In this document: piece after piece, positions 6,708 to 14,300 of the stretch
Layout: every line of letters begins with the position of its first letter
Numbering within the stretch: position 1 is the first letter of the stretch
Origin: Anoxybacillus ayderensis
GTDB taxonomy: Bacteria; Bacillota; Bacilli; Bacillales; Anoxybacillaceae
DNA length: 64,000 nt
Direction of reading: 5' to 3'
Assembly: GCF_000833605.1 (NCBI RefSeq)
Contig: NZ_JXTG01000003.1
Coordinates: 168,960 to 232,959 of the forward strand
Program-made: the position numbers and the translations under genes
Notes under the pieces: generated by a model
The model's input: the letters and a program-made list of their open reading frames with translations, nothing else
What the model was told of the DNA's origin: nothing
Databases searched by the model: none

Positions 6708-8196
6708 AAAATAATTGTTCCATCATTTTTAATTTTTCGTTCGTGTAATGTTCATAATGTTCGTTATACACTTTCGGTTCTTTCGGATTCGCAAAATGCG
6801 TAATCGCTTTTGTTTCTGGGTGCACGAATTTGCTCGATGCCCCACATCCTAATCCGATAATCGACTGTTGTTCTTCCATAATCATAATGTTATAAATACT
6901 TTCTTGACCAGGCAAAGCATAACCGACGTTTTCTAAATTGCCGAGAATATTTTTTTGACGATATAGATAATACGGTACATATCCTTTTTCCTTCGTCCAT
7001 CGTTCCGCGCGCTTCATCATTTCACTAATTTCATCACGATCCGCGACTTTATACTTTTCTTTATTTTTCGTCATTTCCGAAGCGCGCTTAAACGACAGCG
7101 TATGCACCGTCAACGATTCCGGCATCAATTTTTCTGTTTGTTCGAGCGTATAATGAAATTGCTCAACACCTTCCCCTGGCAAACCGATAATTAAATCCAT
7201 ATTAATATTGTTCATGCCTGCTTCGCGAGCAAGATGAAACTTCTCAATCGTCTCCTCAACCGTATGATGACGACCGATCGCCCGCAACGTTTCTTGAATG
7301 TATGATTGCGGATTAATGCTAATGCGGTCGATGTTCCATTTTTTCAGCACCGCTAGCTTCTCCGATGTAATTGTATCTGGTCTTCCTGCTTCAACTGTAA
7401 TTTCACGCACGCGCTCGACGTTTGGAAAAACGCGATACATATGCGCATATAGCGCATCCATCTCCTCCGCTGTAATGCTTGTCGGTGTGCCTCCACCGTA
7501 ATAAATTGTCGTAATTGGAATGTTGCGCTCTTTCAGAAACTGTCCAATTTTCTCCATTTCATAATGCAATCCGAATAAAAACGAATCGACAGACCCTTGT
7601 TTTCCTTGAATCGCATAGGCTGGAAACGTACAATACGCACATTTCGTCGGACAAAACGGAATACCGATATAAATGCTCACTTCTTTCGATAAATCGTATA
7701 AATCCGGCACAACCGTCAACTGACGATCAACAATGTGTTGCATAAGCTCAATTTTCTCGTCCGTCACTAAATAATCTTCGCGCAATGTGCGATGCGCTTC
7801 TTCTTTCGTGAAACCGGAACGTAATTTTTGATGAAGTAACTTTACCGGACGAACTCCTGTTAAAATCCCCCACTGTTGCACAACGCCTGTATATTGCTGT
7901 AATAGTGATAAATATATATACGAAACGGCATGTTTTACTTGCTTCATGCGTCCTTTTTCTTCTTCTGTTTTCCAAAACCGTTCGTAATGAGCCGCATACG
8001 TGTGACTATGTTCATCTTGCAACGTACCAACAACGACGAGCTGTTCTCCTTGTTGCACATGAATCGTCACACGCACATTCGCTTCTTCTGTTCGTGCGAA
8101 AGAGAGCGTTTGCTCTTCAAAAAATAGACCGGTAATAACCTCTAAAGAACGTTGAAAACGATCAACCGGCTCAAGTCCGCAAATGTCAATACGCAA
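6706..8196 (-). CDS. hemZ: Coproporphyrinogen dehydrogenase-like radical SAM protein HemZ
   Basis: Radical SAM enzyme of 496 residues, HemZ/HemN family, linked to anaerobic porphyrin metabolism in B. subtilis. The 4Fe-4S motif CPTKCAYC (Cys near 182, 186, 189) follows IGIPF; GGGTPTS, AGRPDT and the SINPQS stretch are family landmarks. Near-identical blocks to B. subtilis HemZ continue to ENVGYALPGQESIYNIMIM. The TTG at 8196 after AAAGGTGAT is preferred; an upstream TTG would add 7 residues. HemZ proteins lack parts of HemN, so the exact reaction is uncertain. Confidence 0.92.
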   Translation of the reverse strand: MRIDICGLEPVDRFQRSLEVITGLFFEEQTLSFARTEEANVRVTIHVQQGEQLVVVGTLQDEHSHTYAAHYERFWKTEEEKGRMKQVKHAVSYIYLSLLQQYTGVVQQWGILTGVRPVKLLHQKLRSGFTKEEAHRTLREDYLVTDEKIELMQHIVDRQLTVVPDLYDLSKEVSIYIGIPFCPTKCAYCTFPAYAIQGKQGSVDSFLFGLHYEMEKIGQFLKERNIPITTIYYGGGTPTSITAEEMDALYAHMYRVFPNVERVREITVEAGRPDTITSEKLAVLKKWNIDRISINPQSYIQETLRAIGRHHTVEETIEKFHLAREAGMNNINMDLIIGLPGEGVEQFHYTLEQTEKLMPESLTVHTLSFKRASEMTKNKEKYKVADRDEISEMMKRAERWTKEKGYVPYYLYRQKNILGNLENVGYALPGQESIYNIMIMEEQQSIIGLGCGASSKFVHPETKAITHFANPKEPKVYNEHYEHYTNEKLKMMEQLF

Positions 8197-8274
8197 TGAA
8201 ATCACCTTTCGCTTCAAAGTATTAAACTCATTTAAGTGTACAGAAGAAGCGAAAAGCTCGTCAAGAAACGGAAA

Positions 8275-9135
8275 TTATTTTTTCTCTGTCGTGCGAATTT
8301 GCCGTAAAAATTGCGGGCGATGTTGCTTTCGAAAATGTTCTTTAATCATATAAGCCACACCTAGTTGCTCGTTTGAGCGCGTCACCCAATCAGCAACCGC
8401 TTTTACTTCATTTGGCGCATTCCCCATCGCAACGCCAAGACCAGCCGCTTCAATGGCTGGCATATCATCCATATGATCGCCGATCACAACCATTTCTTTT
8501 AACGAAATACCAAGTTCGTTTCCGAGACGAATGAGCCCGTTTAGTTTTGAAACGTTTTTTGGCAACAATTCGATTTTCCCGTCACTAATGGTGAGGGAGA
8601 TCTCTGGAAACGCGCGTTCCATCGTTTCGACGATGTCATCACATTCGTCTTCGTTTGAATAAAAGACGTCAATTTTCATGACATCAATCGGATCATCGCG
8701 CAGCACATCACTTAATGAATCAACAAATTGCGCTGGGTAAAAAAACGGATCCCCTAAAATCGTTTTCGCAATCATATTGTTTTTTACTTTTTTTCGATTC
8801 CCGATCGAATACCGTTCATGAAGTAAACGAACGTTGCAGTTAAAATGTTCAAGCACGTGCACAATATCAAACGTTTTTTGCGCCGGAATGACCGACTCAT
8901 ATAACTTTTCTTCTAACGACTTCGCGACGAGCGCGCCTTGAAATGTCACTAAATACGAATCTAATTTCAACGCTTTCGCCACTTTTTTGGCTGACAAAAA
9001 GTTTCTTGACGTCAGCAACGTAACATATACGTCTTTTTTCTTCACAAAATCGATCGCTTCTTTCGTTTTTTTCTCTAATTTTCCGTTTGATTTTAATAAC
9101 GTACCGTCAATGTTGAGCGCAAGCAATTTATACAT
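8275..9135 (-). CDS. HAD-superfamily (Cof-type) protein, YhaX-like, nucleophile Asp replaced
   Basis: A 286-residue Cof/IIB-type HAD protein, sugar-phosphate phosphatase-like in fold. Motif I reads LALNIDGTLL: the first Asp of the usual DxDGT, which forms the phospho-enzyme, is Asn at residue 8. Motif II (TSRN near 42) and motif IV (GDHMDDMPA near 223) are intact, so the fold and metal site look preserved but classical phosphatase activity is doubtful. It sits between hemZ and yheA, where B. subtilis has yhaX, a sporulation-associated gene. The call is by context and fold. Confidence 0.8.
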   Translation of the reverse strand: MYKLLALNIDGTLLKSNGKLEKKTKEAIDFVKKKDVYVTLLTSRNFLSAKKVAKALKLDSYLVTFQGALVAKSLEEKLYESVIPAQKTFDIVHVLEHFNCNVRLLHERYSIGNRKKVKNNMIAKTILGDPFFYPAQFVDSLSDVLRDDPIDVMKIDVFYSNEDECDDIVETMERAFPEISLTISDGKIELLPKNVSKLNGLIRLGNELGISLKEMVVIGDHMDDMPAIEAAGLGVAMGNAPNEVKAVADWVTRSNEQLGVAYMIKEHFRKQHRPQFLRQIRTTEKK

Positions 9136-9186
9136 GATCGTCCCCCCTCGATGTCATGGCTTCATTCATACGTATGACAAGGGTAT

Positions 9187-9218
9187 AAAAAAAAGAACAC
9201 CCATTTTCATGAGTGTCC
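9187..9218 (-). terminator. terminator of yheA-like gene
   Basis: Stem GGACACTCAT.. / ..GGGTGTTC with one bulge, followed on the minus strand by T8. It overlaps the stop codon. Confidence 0.7.
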
Positions 9219-9551
9219 GTCATATAGCTGCTCAATTGGTTGAATCATCGCGGCCATCGCTTGAGCAAACAATTCGTTTAAACGTTCCTCTGCCTGAATA
9301 AGCCGCGCGATATTTTCGTTCATTTCAATGACGTGCAAATGTTGTTGCAACAATTCGACATCTGCATCGCTGACCGGAAATCCGCTCATTTGTTTTTGTT
9401 GAAGCTGTTTTTGCAACGTGCGAAATTTCGCAAATAATTGATGTGCTGTCGGGTCGCGTTGCACTTGCTCATAAGCGCGACGAAGTTCGGCAAACGGTTC
9501 ACTCATACGAATCGCTGTCGAAAGTTCGTGAATAGTTTGAAAGACGTCCAT
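9207..9551 (-). CDS. yheA: YlbF/YmcA-family protein YheA
   Basis: A 114-residue all-helical cytosolic protein with heptad-like leucines (LRRAYEQVQRDPTAHQLFAKF). It matches the YheA/YmcA/YlbF fold; YmcA and YlbF form a complex with YaaT that modulates RNase Y, but YheA itself has no proven role. It is followed upstream by the yheB-like gene, the same pair as in B. subtilis. Confidence 0.85.
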   Translation of the reverse strand: MDVFQTIHELSTAIRMSEPFAELRRAYEQVQRDPTAHQLFAKFRTLQKQLQQKQMSGFPVSDADVELLQQHLHVIEMNENIARLIQAEERLNELFAQAMAAMIQPIEQLYDGHS

Positions 9552-9614
9552 GCGACACGCTCCTCTCCTTTTTCCCTCTCTTTTTACGATATGAGCGAAG
9601 CGGTCGCTGTATGT

Positions 9615-10724
9615 CTACAATTGAATGAAAAACGTAATGCAACCTTGAATGAGTCCGATGACTCCACCTAACAAAGCCCCTAAATACGTAATCATTTTAA
9701 ACTCGCGGCGCGAAATCGTTAAAATCATTTCCTCTAGCCGTTCCACAGAAAACGATGCCACTTCTTCTCGAACGATGTCTTGCAAATGAAGTCGCTTCAT
9801 CCATCGTTCAATGCGTTCAGAAGCGAACTGTAAAAGAAAACGAACGAATGTCGGCAATGAAGCGCGCACATGAGAAGCGACAAGCGGACCGAGCGGCTGC
9901 TGAAGCGGCTCTTGCACAACGGCTACTGTCAGTCGCTTGATCCATAACACAATTTTTTCATGGCCGATCATTTGCTCCACGTCTTGCACATGTATCGCTT
10001 TCACTTTTTCCCATTCGTTTGTAAATAGTTGCACGAGTAATTGTTTTGCCCCGTCACTTTGTAAAAATTTCACGATTTCCGGGCGAATTTTGTCCGCTAA
10101 GCTGACGTTGCCAAGAAACATTTGAATCATATTCCCAAACATGCCGCGGCTTTGTAAAAATTCATTTATCATCTGTTCAATTTGCCGCTCTCCTTGCTCG
10201 CTCTCTACATACGTGCGCAAACGAAACAATAAACGATCGGCGATGGAAGGAATGGCATGATCAATTTTTTGTAATAACTCACTTGGAATGATATGATAAA
10301 GCGGTTGTTCACTATATTGTGACATCATCGTTTTATATTTTTTTTCAATCCACATTTCAGCGATTTGCTCAGGATGCTTAACACCGAATCGCTCAAGCCA
10401 ATCGGCAACCGTCCGATCCGATTGTAGCCAGCGTTCGATTTCTTCTTGCACATAGTTTGTCATATCCCGAACAAACGCTTCATCGTTTAGCTTCCGACGC
10501 AGTCCGTCCGCTGTTAATAAATGTTCAACGACCATGCGCCCAAGTTGTTCCGCTAATTCTTCTCTCCGCTTCGGAATTAATCCCGGTGTAAATGGGATTC
10601 TTCTTCCTGCGATATACATTGGGCGATACGGACGAAACAGCATTTTAATCGCAAGTGAATTCGTCATTCCTCCGATCAATGCGCCAACCGCGATCATAAA
10701 CAATAAATAAAGAAAAAGCCCCAT
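9615..10724 (-). CDS. yheB: DUF445 membrane protein YheB
   Basis: A 369-residue protein with a hydrophobic N-terminal segment (GLFLYLLFMIAVGALIGGMTN), a long helical middle and a C-terminal membrane segment (GALLGGVIGLIQGCITFF). The NSLAIKMLFRPYRP block near residue 28 and RRIPFTPGLIPKRRE are DUF445 hallmarks. The ATG at 10724 follows AAGGGAG; an ATG 21 bases upstream has no ribosome site. Family function unknown; in B. subtilis the gene is associated with sporulation. Confidence 0.9.
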   Translation of the reverse strand: MGLFLYLLFMIAVGALIGGMTNSLAIKMLFRPYRPMYIAGRRIPFTPGLIPKRREELAEQLGRMVVEHLLTADGLRRKLNDEAFVRDMTNYVQEEIERWLQSDRTVADWLERFGVKHPEQIAEMWIEKKYKTMMSQYSEQPLYHIIPSELLQKIDHAIPSIADRLLFRLRTYVESEQGERQIEQMINEFLQSRGMFGNMIQMFLGNVSLADKIRPEIVKFLQSDGAKQLLVQLFTNEWEKVKAIHVQDVEQMIGHEKIVLWIKRLTVAVVQEPLQQPLGPLVASHVRASLPTFVRFLLQFASERIERWMKRLHLQDIVREEVASFSVERLEEMILTISRREFKMITYLGALLGGVIGLIQGCITFFIQL

Positions 10725-10764
10725 AATGATCTCCCTTCTGTCCATAAGCTGTTCTAACCATTCA

Positions 10765-11058
10765 TTATAGGGCTTGTCCGTTATGAGTGCAAACGTGTGA
10801 TAATTGTTTGTGCAACTGTTTCAAACTTTTACATAACAAGATGCGAAACAGTTCCCGTTCTGTCGCATGTTCAGACGAAAGCCACGCTTCTTTATATATA
10901 TTCATTTTCTCGAACCGCTCGCACCATCCATCTTTTTTTTCTTCCTGTTTTCTCTCCCATTCTTTTCCCATATGCAACACATATAAATAACGAACGAGTG
11001 CTTCTTCCTCTTTATCTAAATCGTAATTCGTTAATGCGTGTAAAAACTGAACAATCAT
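10765..11058 (-). CDS. helical protein of unknown function
   Basis: A 97-residue acidic/basic helical protein with no recognised domain. The ATG at 11058 lies 6 bases after AGAGGTG; an upstream GTG at 11067 is the alternative. It contains several Trp and Cys residues (KDGWCERFEK, HVCTH) but no clear metal motif. It sits upstream of yheB in the same direction, 41 bases apart, so it could be co-transcribed. Confidence 0.6.
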   Translation of the reverse strand: MIVQFLHALTNYDLDKEEEALVRYLYVLHMGKEWERKQEEKKDGWCERFEKMNIYKEAWLSSEHATERELFRILLCKSLKQLHKQLSHVCTHNGQAL

Positions 11059-11155
11059 CCTTTTCACCTCTCGTCATGAATATATGTGGACAACCAATGA
11101 ACAATGCATACTTTTGTTTCATTTATACAAAATAACGAATAAGGGGGCATGGATC

Positions 11156-11305
11156 ATGAAAGAACGCGATAATTATGAATGGGATATTGACCGAATGATT
11201 AACGAAGGCATGGCAGGAGGATACGTATATTCGTGCTATCAAGCAACAAATATTGAAGAGGCGCGCGATGTCCAAACGGAACAACCGCCACATGAAGTGA
11301 AATAA
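11156..11305 (+). CDS. small acidic protein, unrecognised
   Basis: A 49-residue soluble protein (MKERDNYEWDIDRMINEG, then GGYVYSCYQATNIEEARD). AAGGGGG lies 8 bases before the ATG, and a strong terminator follows directly, so this is a self-contained unit. No family was recognised. Confidence 0.65.
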   Translation: MKERDNYEWDIDRMINEGMAGGYVYSCYQATNIEEARDVQTEQPPHEVK

Positions 11306-11333
11306 AGCGGCGAGCATTTTCTCGCCGCTTTTT
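11305..11333 (+). terminator. terminator after small acidic protein gene
   Basis: Stem AAGCGGCGAG / CTCGCCGCTT with T5. A TATAAT at 11334-11339 follows immediately and may be the -10 of the next gene. Confidence 0.8.
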
Positions 11334-11373
11334 GTATAATGATCGTGATGGGAGACGAAAGGAATGGGCATAC

Positions 11374-12255
11374 ATGTTAGAAAAATTACGAGCATATTAT
11401 CGAGAAGCGCTTATTGAACACGGGCATGTGAGCAAGCAAGAGGAATATGAATGGTTTGCCACAGACCACGGTGAGCTGTTTGGCATAAAAAAAGAAGCGC
11501 TTACCGTGAAAGAACGGGAACTTTTAGCAACCCTATTTACATCTCATCAACCTATGCCTGCTTGGATGAGCGAACAACAACGAGCATGGCATCGTTTTTT
11601 AATTCAAAACGATAAACAATCATTTGAACAATTACCTTGCTCGGCACATACACGTTTCATTTATTTTTACATACAAAAAGGAACGGTTGATGCACATGAT
11701 TTTATGGAAGCGATTCAATCGCTCTTCCCTTATGACGTGACGATGATTTCAGAAACAGAACAGCACTTTATCGTCATTGAACAACAAGGAGAGAGCGTCG
11801 CTTCTACTTTGCCTGAACTAATTGATACGTTATGTAGTGATTTTTACATTCAATTGCGGGCATATATTGGACAAAAGTGCCCACATGCTGTTGAACTTGT
11901 GCACATATTCGCTGCAGAAAAACGGTATTTTCAAATCGGCATAAAGCATAAGCCTGAGCAACGCGTCTACTGCATCGAAGACGTCTTCCCTCTTTTGCTG
12001 ATCAACAATGAGGACATCACGTATGCGACGACGTTTTTACAAGCGATCAAGCAAGATGATGATATGATGAAAACAATGAAGACGTTTTTTGAATGCAATT
12101 TAAACGTCTCTCTTGCGGCAAAAAAGCTTCATATGCACCGCAACAGCTTACAATACCGCATTGATAAACTCATCGAAAAAACAGGCATTGATATAAAGCA
12201 GTTTAAAGGGGCACTGACTGTTTATTTAGCGATTTTACTTTATGAACGCCACTAG
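11374..12255 (+). CDS. PucR/CdaR-type transcriptional regulator (YxkF-like)
   Basis: A 293-residue protein whose C-terminus (about 235-290) is a PucR-type helix-turn-helix: FFECNLNVSLAAKKLHMHRN followed by SLQYRIDKLIEKTGI. The N-terminal two thirds carry no recognised sensor domain. The ATG at 11374 is 10 bases after AAAGGA; an in-frame upstream extension lies inside the promoter. It stands directly before msmX; in B. subtilis the similar yxkF is also beside msmX, which suggests it regulates msmX or sugar use, an inference from context. Confidence 0.75.
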   Translation: MLEKLRAYYREALIEHGHVSKQEEYEWFATDHGELFGIKKEALTVKERELLATLFTSHQPMPAWMSEQQRAWHRFLIQNDKQSFEQLPCSAHTRFIYFYIQKGTVDAHDFMEAIQSLFPYDVTMISETEQHFIVIEQQGESVASTLPELIDTLCSDFYIQLRAYIGQKCPHAVELVHIFAAEKRYFQIGIKHKPEQRVYCIEDVFPLLLINNEDITYATTFLQAIKQDDDMMKTMKTFFECNLNVSLAAKKLHMHRNSLQYRIDKLIEKTGIDIKQFKGALTVYLAILLYERH

Positions 12256-12337
12256 GCACATTGCCCGAAAACGTTTTCTTTTTTTGTGCACGATGTCCAT
12301 TTACCGTTCGTTCGTTTTTATATATGCTTAAATCAAA

Positions 12338-12351
12338 TGAAATCGATTACA
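12338..12351 (+). promoter_or_regulatory. cre (CcpA) site in the msmX leader
   Basis: TGAAATCGATTACA matches the consensus TGWAANCGNTNWCA at every position. It ends 3 bases before the AGGAGG ribosome site, downstream of any promoter, so binding by CcpA would act as a roadblock and give glucose repression. Confidence 0.8.
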
Positions 12352-12366
12352 TGAGGAGGCATACAC

Positions 12367-13479
12367 ATGGCTGAGCTTCGTTTAGAACACGTGTATAAAA
12401 TTTATGACAACAACGTAACAGCTGTAAAAGACTTCAACTTACACATTCAAGATAAAGAATTTATCGTTTTCGTCGGCCCATCGGGTTGCGGAAAATCAAC
12501 AACGCTTCGCATGATCGCAGGTCTTGAAGAAATTTCAAAAGGTGATTTTTACATTGATGGGAAACGAATGAATGATGTTGCGCCAAAAGATCGTGATATC
12601 GCGATGGTATTCCAAAACTATGCCCTTTATCCACATATGAGCGTATATGATAACATGGCATTCGGATTGAAATTGCGTAAGTTTCCAAAAGAGGAAATCG
12701 ACCGTCGCGTTCGGGAAGCTGCGCGCATTCTCGGTCTTGAGCAATATTTAGATCGCAAACCGAAAGCATTATCAGGCGGTCAGCGTCAGCGCGTAGCGTT
12801 AGGACGTGCAATCGTGCGCGATGCGAAAGTGTTTTTAATGGACGAGCCGCTTTCAAACTTAGATGCTAAATTGCGTGTACAAATGCGTGCTGAAATCGCA
12901 AAACTTCATCAACGTTTAGGAACAACGACCATTTACGTCACGCACGACCAAACGGAAGCAATGACGATGGCCACGCGCCTTGTCGTTATGAAAGATGGCG
13001 TCATCCAACAAGTTGGTACACCGAAAGAAGTATATGAAAAACCGGAAAATATTTTCGTCGGCGGATTTATCGGCTCACCAGCGATGAACTTCTTCCGTGG
13101 TGTGCTTCAAGACGGTGTATTTGTCATCGGCGATGTCAAAATCGCGGTGCCAGAAGGAAAAATGAAAGTGCTTCGTGACCAAGGTTACGTCGGTAAAGAA
13201 GTCATCTTAGGTATTCGTCCAGAAGACTTCCATGACGAGCCAGTATTTCTTGAAGCATCACAAAACACAAAAGTGCGCGCGCATGTCGAAGTGGCAGAAT
13301 TGCTCGGCGCAGAAATTATGGTATATTCTCAAATTAACGGCCAAGAATTTGTTGCACGTGTCGATGCACGCACAGACGTCAAAGCAGGTCAAACGATCGA
13401 TCTTGCGTTAGATATGAATAAAGCACATTTCTTCGACGTCAACACAGAATTACGTATTCGTTCAAATAGTGAGAAATAA
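12367..13479 (+). CDS. msmX: Multi-sugar ABC transporter ATP-binding protein MsmX
   Basis: Cytosolic ATPase of 370 residues from the CUT1/UgpC-MalK group. Walker A GPSGCGKST near 38-46, signature LSGGQRQRV near 135-143, Walker B VFLMDEPLSNLDAK near 155-168, and a C-terminal OB/MalK regulatory domain from about 240. In B. subtilis MsmX energises several sugar importers that lack their own ATPase. The beta-glucoside importer at 56.8-60 kb in this window is such a system. AGGAGG lies 8 bases before the ATG and a cre site overlaps the leader. Confidence 0.93.
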   Translation: MAELRLEHVYKIYDNNVTAVKDFNLHIQDKEFIVFVGPSGCGKSTTLRMIAGLEEISKGDFYIDGKRMNDVAPKDRDIAMVFQNYALYPHMSVYDNMAFGLKLRKFPKEEIDRRVREAARILGLEQYLDRKPKALSGGQRQRVALGRAIVRDAKVFLMDEPLSNLDAKLRVQMRAEIAKLHQRLGTTTIYVTHDQTEAMTMATRLVVMKDGVIQQVGTPKEVYEKPENIFVGGFIGSPAMNFFRGVLQDGVFVIGDVKIAVPEGKMKVLRDQGYVGKEVILGIRPEDFHDEPVFLEASQNTKVRAHVEVAELLGAEIMVYSQINGQEFVARVDARTDVKAGQTIDLALDMNKAHFFDVNTELRIRSNSEK

Positions 13480-13484
13480 TAACA

Positions 13485-13510
13485 GAGCCCGTTCGTTTGA
13501 GCGGGCTTTT
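13485..13510 (+). terminator. terminator of msmX
   Basis: Stem GAGCCCG / GCGGGCTTTT six bases after the msmX stop codon. Confidence 0.8.
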
Positions 13511-13751
13511 ACTCTTGAATAAAACGAACAACATCGTCATCGCAATTATTACAATGAAACAAATGAACGCAGACGTGTTGTTTTCTTGTATGTGCATAGC
13601 CATCAACCATTTTCATCATATCTGCATCCATATACGGACTATAATCATCAAAATAATCCGTTAATTTTCCTTCGTCTTTTAACTTTTCTCCACATTGATC
13701 ACAATAAAAAACGATTGTTCGCAAACCGTTGCATAACGGACAAATGTGCAT
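13509..13751 (-). CDS. small zinc-ribbon-like protein
   Basis: An 80-residue acidic protein with paired cysteines: CPLC near residue 4, CDQC near 17, and HCNNC near 66, plus CVH. This suggests one or two treble-clef or ribbon zinc sites. The ATG at 13751 is 6 bases from GAGGG; the ATG two codons upstream overlaps the ribosome site. It converges on msmX. No named family was recognised. Confidence 0.65.
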   Translation of the reverse strand: MHICPLCNGLRTIVFYCDQCGEKLKDEGKLTDYFDDYSPYMDADMMKMVDGYAHTRKQHVCVHLFHCNNCDDDVVRFIQE

Positions 13752-13819
13752 ATTCATCCCTCGCTTCGTAATTTTCCATTATCTTTCCCACTACACAAAA
13801 AATTACCACACAAAAAAAA

Positions 13820-13848
13820 GAATAATAAAATGTTTTTTCCCCAAAATA
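13820..13848 (+). promoter_or_regulatory. candidate SigG promoter of the SASP gene
   Basis: GAATA at 13820-13824 and CAAAATA at 13842-13848, 17 bases apart, resemble the forespore SigG pattern (GAATR and CATNNTA) with one mismatch. If used, transcription starts near 13855 and the tRNA-like cloverleaf is inside the SASP leader. Confidence 0.5.
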
Positions 13849-13876
13849 GTAGTACAAACAAGCAAACAACATTCGA

Positions 13877-13946
13877 TGGGTTAAGCCAAGCTTGGCAGCG
13901 TGAAAATCATCACGCGTTGCTGGTGCAAATCCAGCTAACCCAACCA
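13877..13946 (+). ncRNA. tRNA-like cloverleaf (pseudo-tRNA) with encoded CCA
   Basis: Seventy bases fold as a tRNA: a perfect 7-bp acceptor TGGGTTA / TAACCCA, a short D-like hairpin GCCAAGCTTGGC, an anticodon-like arm GCGTG..CACGC with an 8-base loop, a T arm GCTGG-TGCAAAT-CCAGC, then A and CCA. It departs from real tRNAs: the anticodon loop has no U33 and one base too many, the D loop lacks GG, and position 55 is G. It cannot be a normal elongator. It may be a decayed tRNA, a pseudo-tRNA or a leader structure of the SASP mRNA that starts 30 bases downstream. Confidence 0.6.
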
Positions 13947-13976
13947 TAAAAACTTGTAACGAGGAGATGATTGAAC

Positions 13977-14177
13977 ATGGCAAACACAAATCAATTATTA
14001 GTATACGGTGCACAACAAGCTATCGACCAAATGAAATATGAAATCGCTCAAGAATTTGGTGTAAACCTTGGACCAGATGCAACTTCACGCGCAAACGGTT
14101 CAGTTGGTGGCGAAATTACAAAACGTCTTGTTGCAATGGCGCAACAACAATTAGGCGGATCTTACACAACTAAATAA
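13977..14177 (+). CDS. Alpha/beta-type small acid-soluble spore protein
   Basis: A 66-residue DNA-coating spore protein. The germination-protease site region ([12 protein letters not shown]) and the second conserved block ([17 protein letters not shown]) are complete. It binds spore DNA and protects it from UV and heat. MANTNQ is the expected N-terminus, so ATG 13977 is chosen; GAGGAG is 11 bases upstream. It forms a single-gene unit with a strong terminator and a SigG-like promoter. Which ssp paralogue it is cannot be told. Confidence 0.95.
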   Translation: MANTNQLLVYGAQQAIDQMKYEIAQEFGVNLGPDATSRANGSVGGEITKRLVAMAQQQLGGSYTTK

Positions 14178-14185
14178 CATGGCTG

Positions 14186-14216
14186 AAAACCCCCAAGCAA
14201 ACGCTTGGGGGTTTTG
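14186..14216 (+). terminator. terminator of the SASP gene
   Basis: Stem AAAACCCCCAAGC / GCTTGGGGGTTTT with a 4-base loop; very stable. Confidence 0.85.
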
Positions 14217-14272
14217 CGTTCGTTCATGTGTTGGATTTGTAAAAATTTTCTCCGGATGACCATTCCTTCATC

Positions 14273-14300
14273 AAAAAAGGAGCGAATCGCTCCCTTTTTA
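14273..14300 (-). terminator. terminator of CorC-type gene at 14.3 kb
   Basis: Stem AAAAAGGAGCG / CGCTCCCTTTTT spanning the stop codon of the minus-strand gene. Confidence 0.7.

Noticed and set aside
13699..14013. Minus-strand open frame across the SASP leader
   Set aside because: Contains a tRNA-antisense-like GLAGFAPATR stretch and overlaps the zinc-ribbon gene's promoter; explained by the tRNA-like structure.
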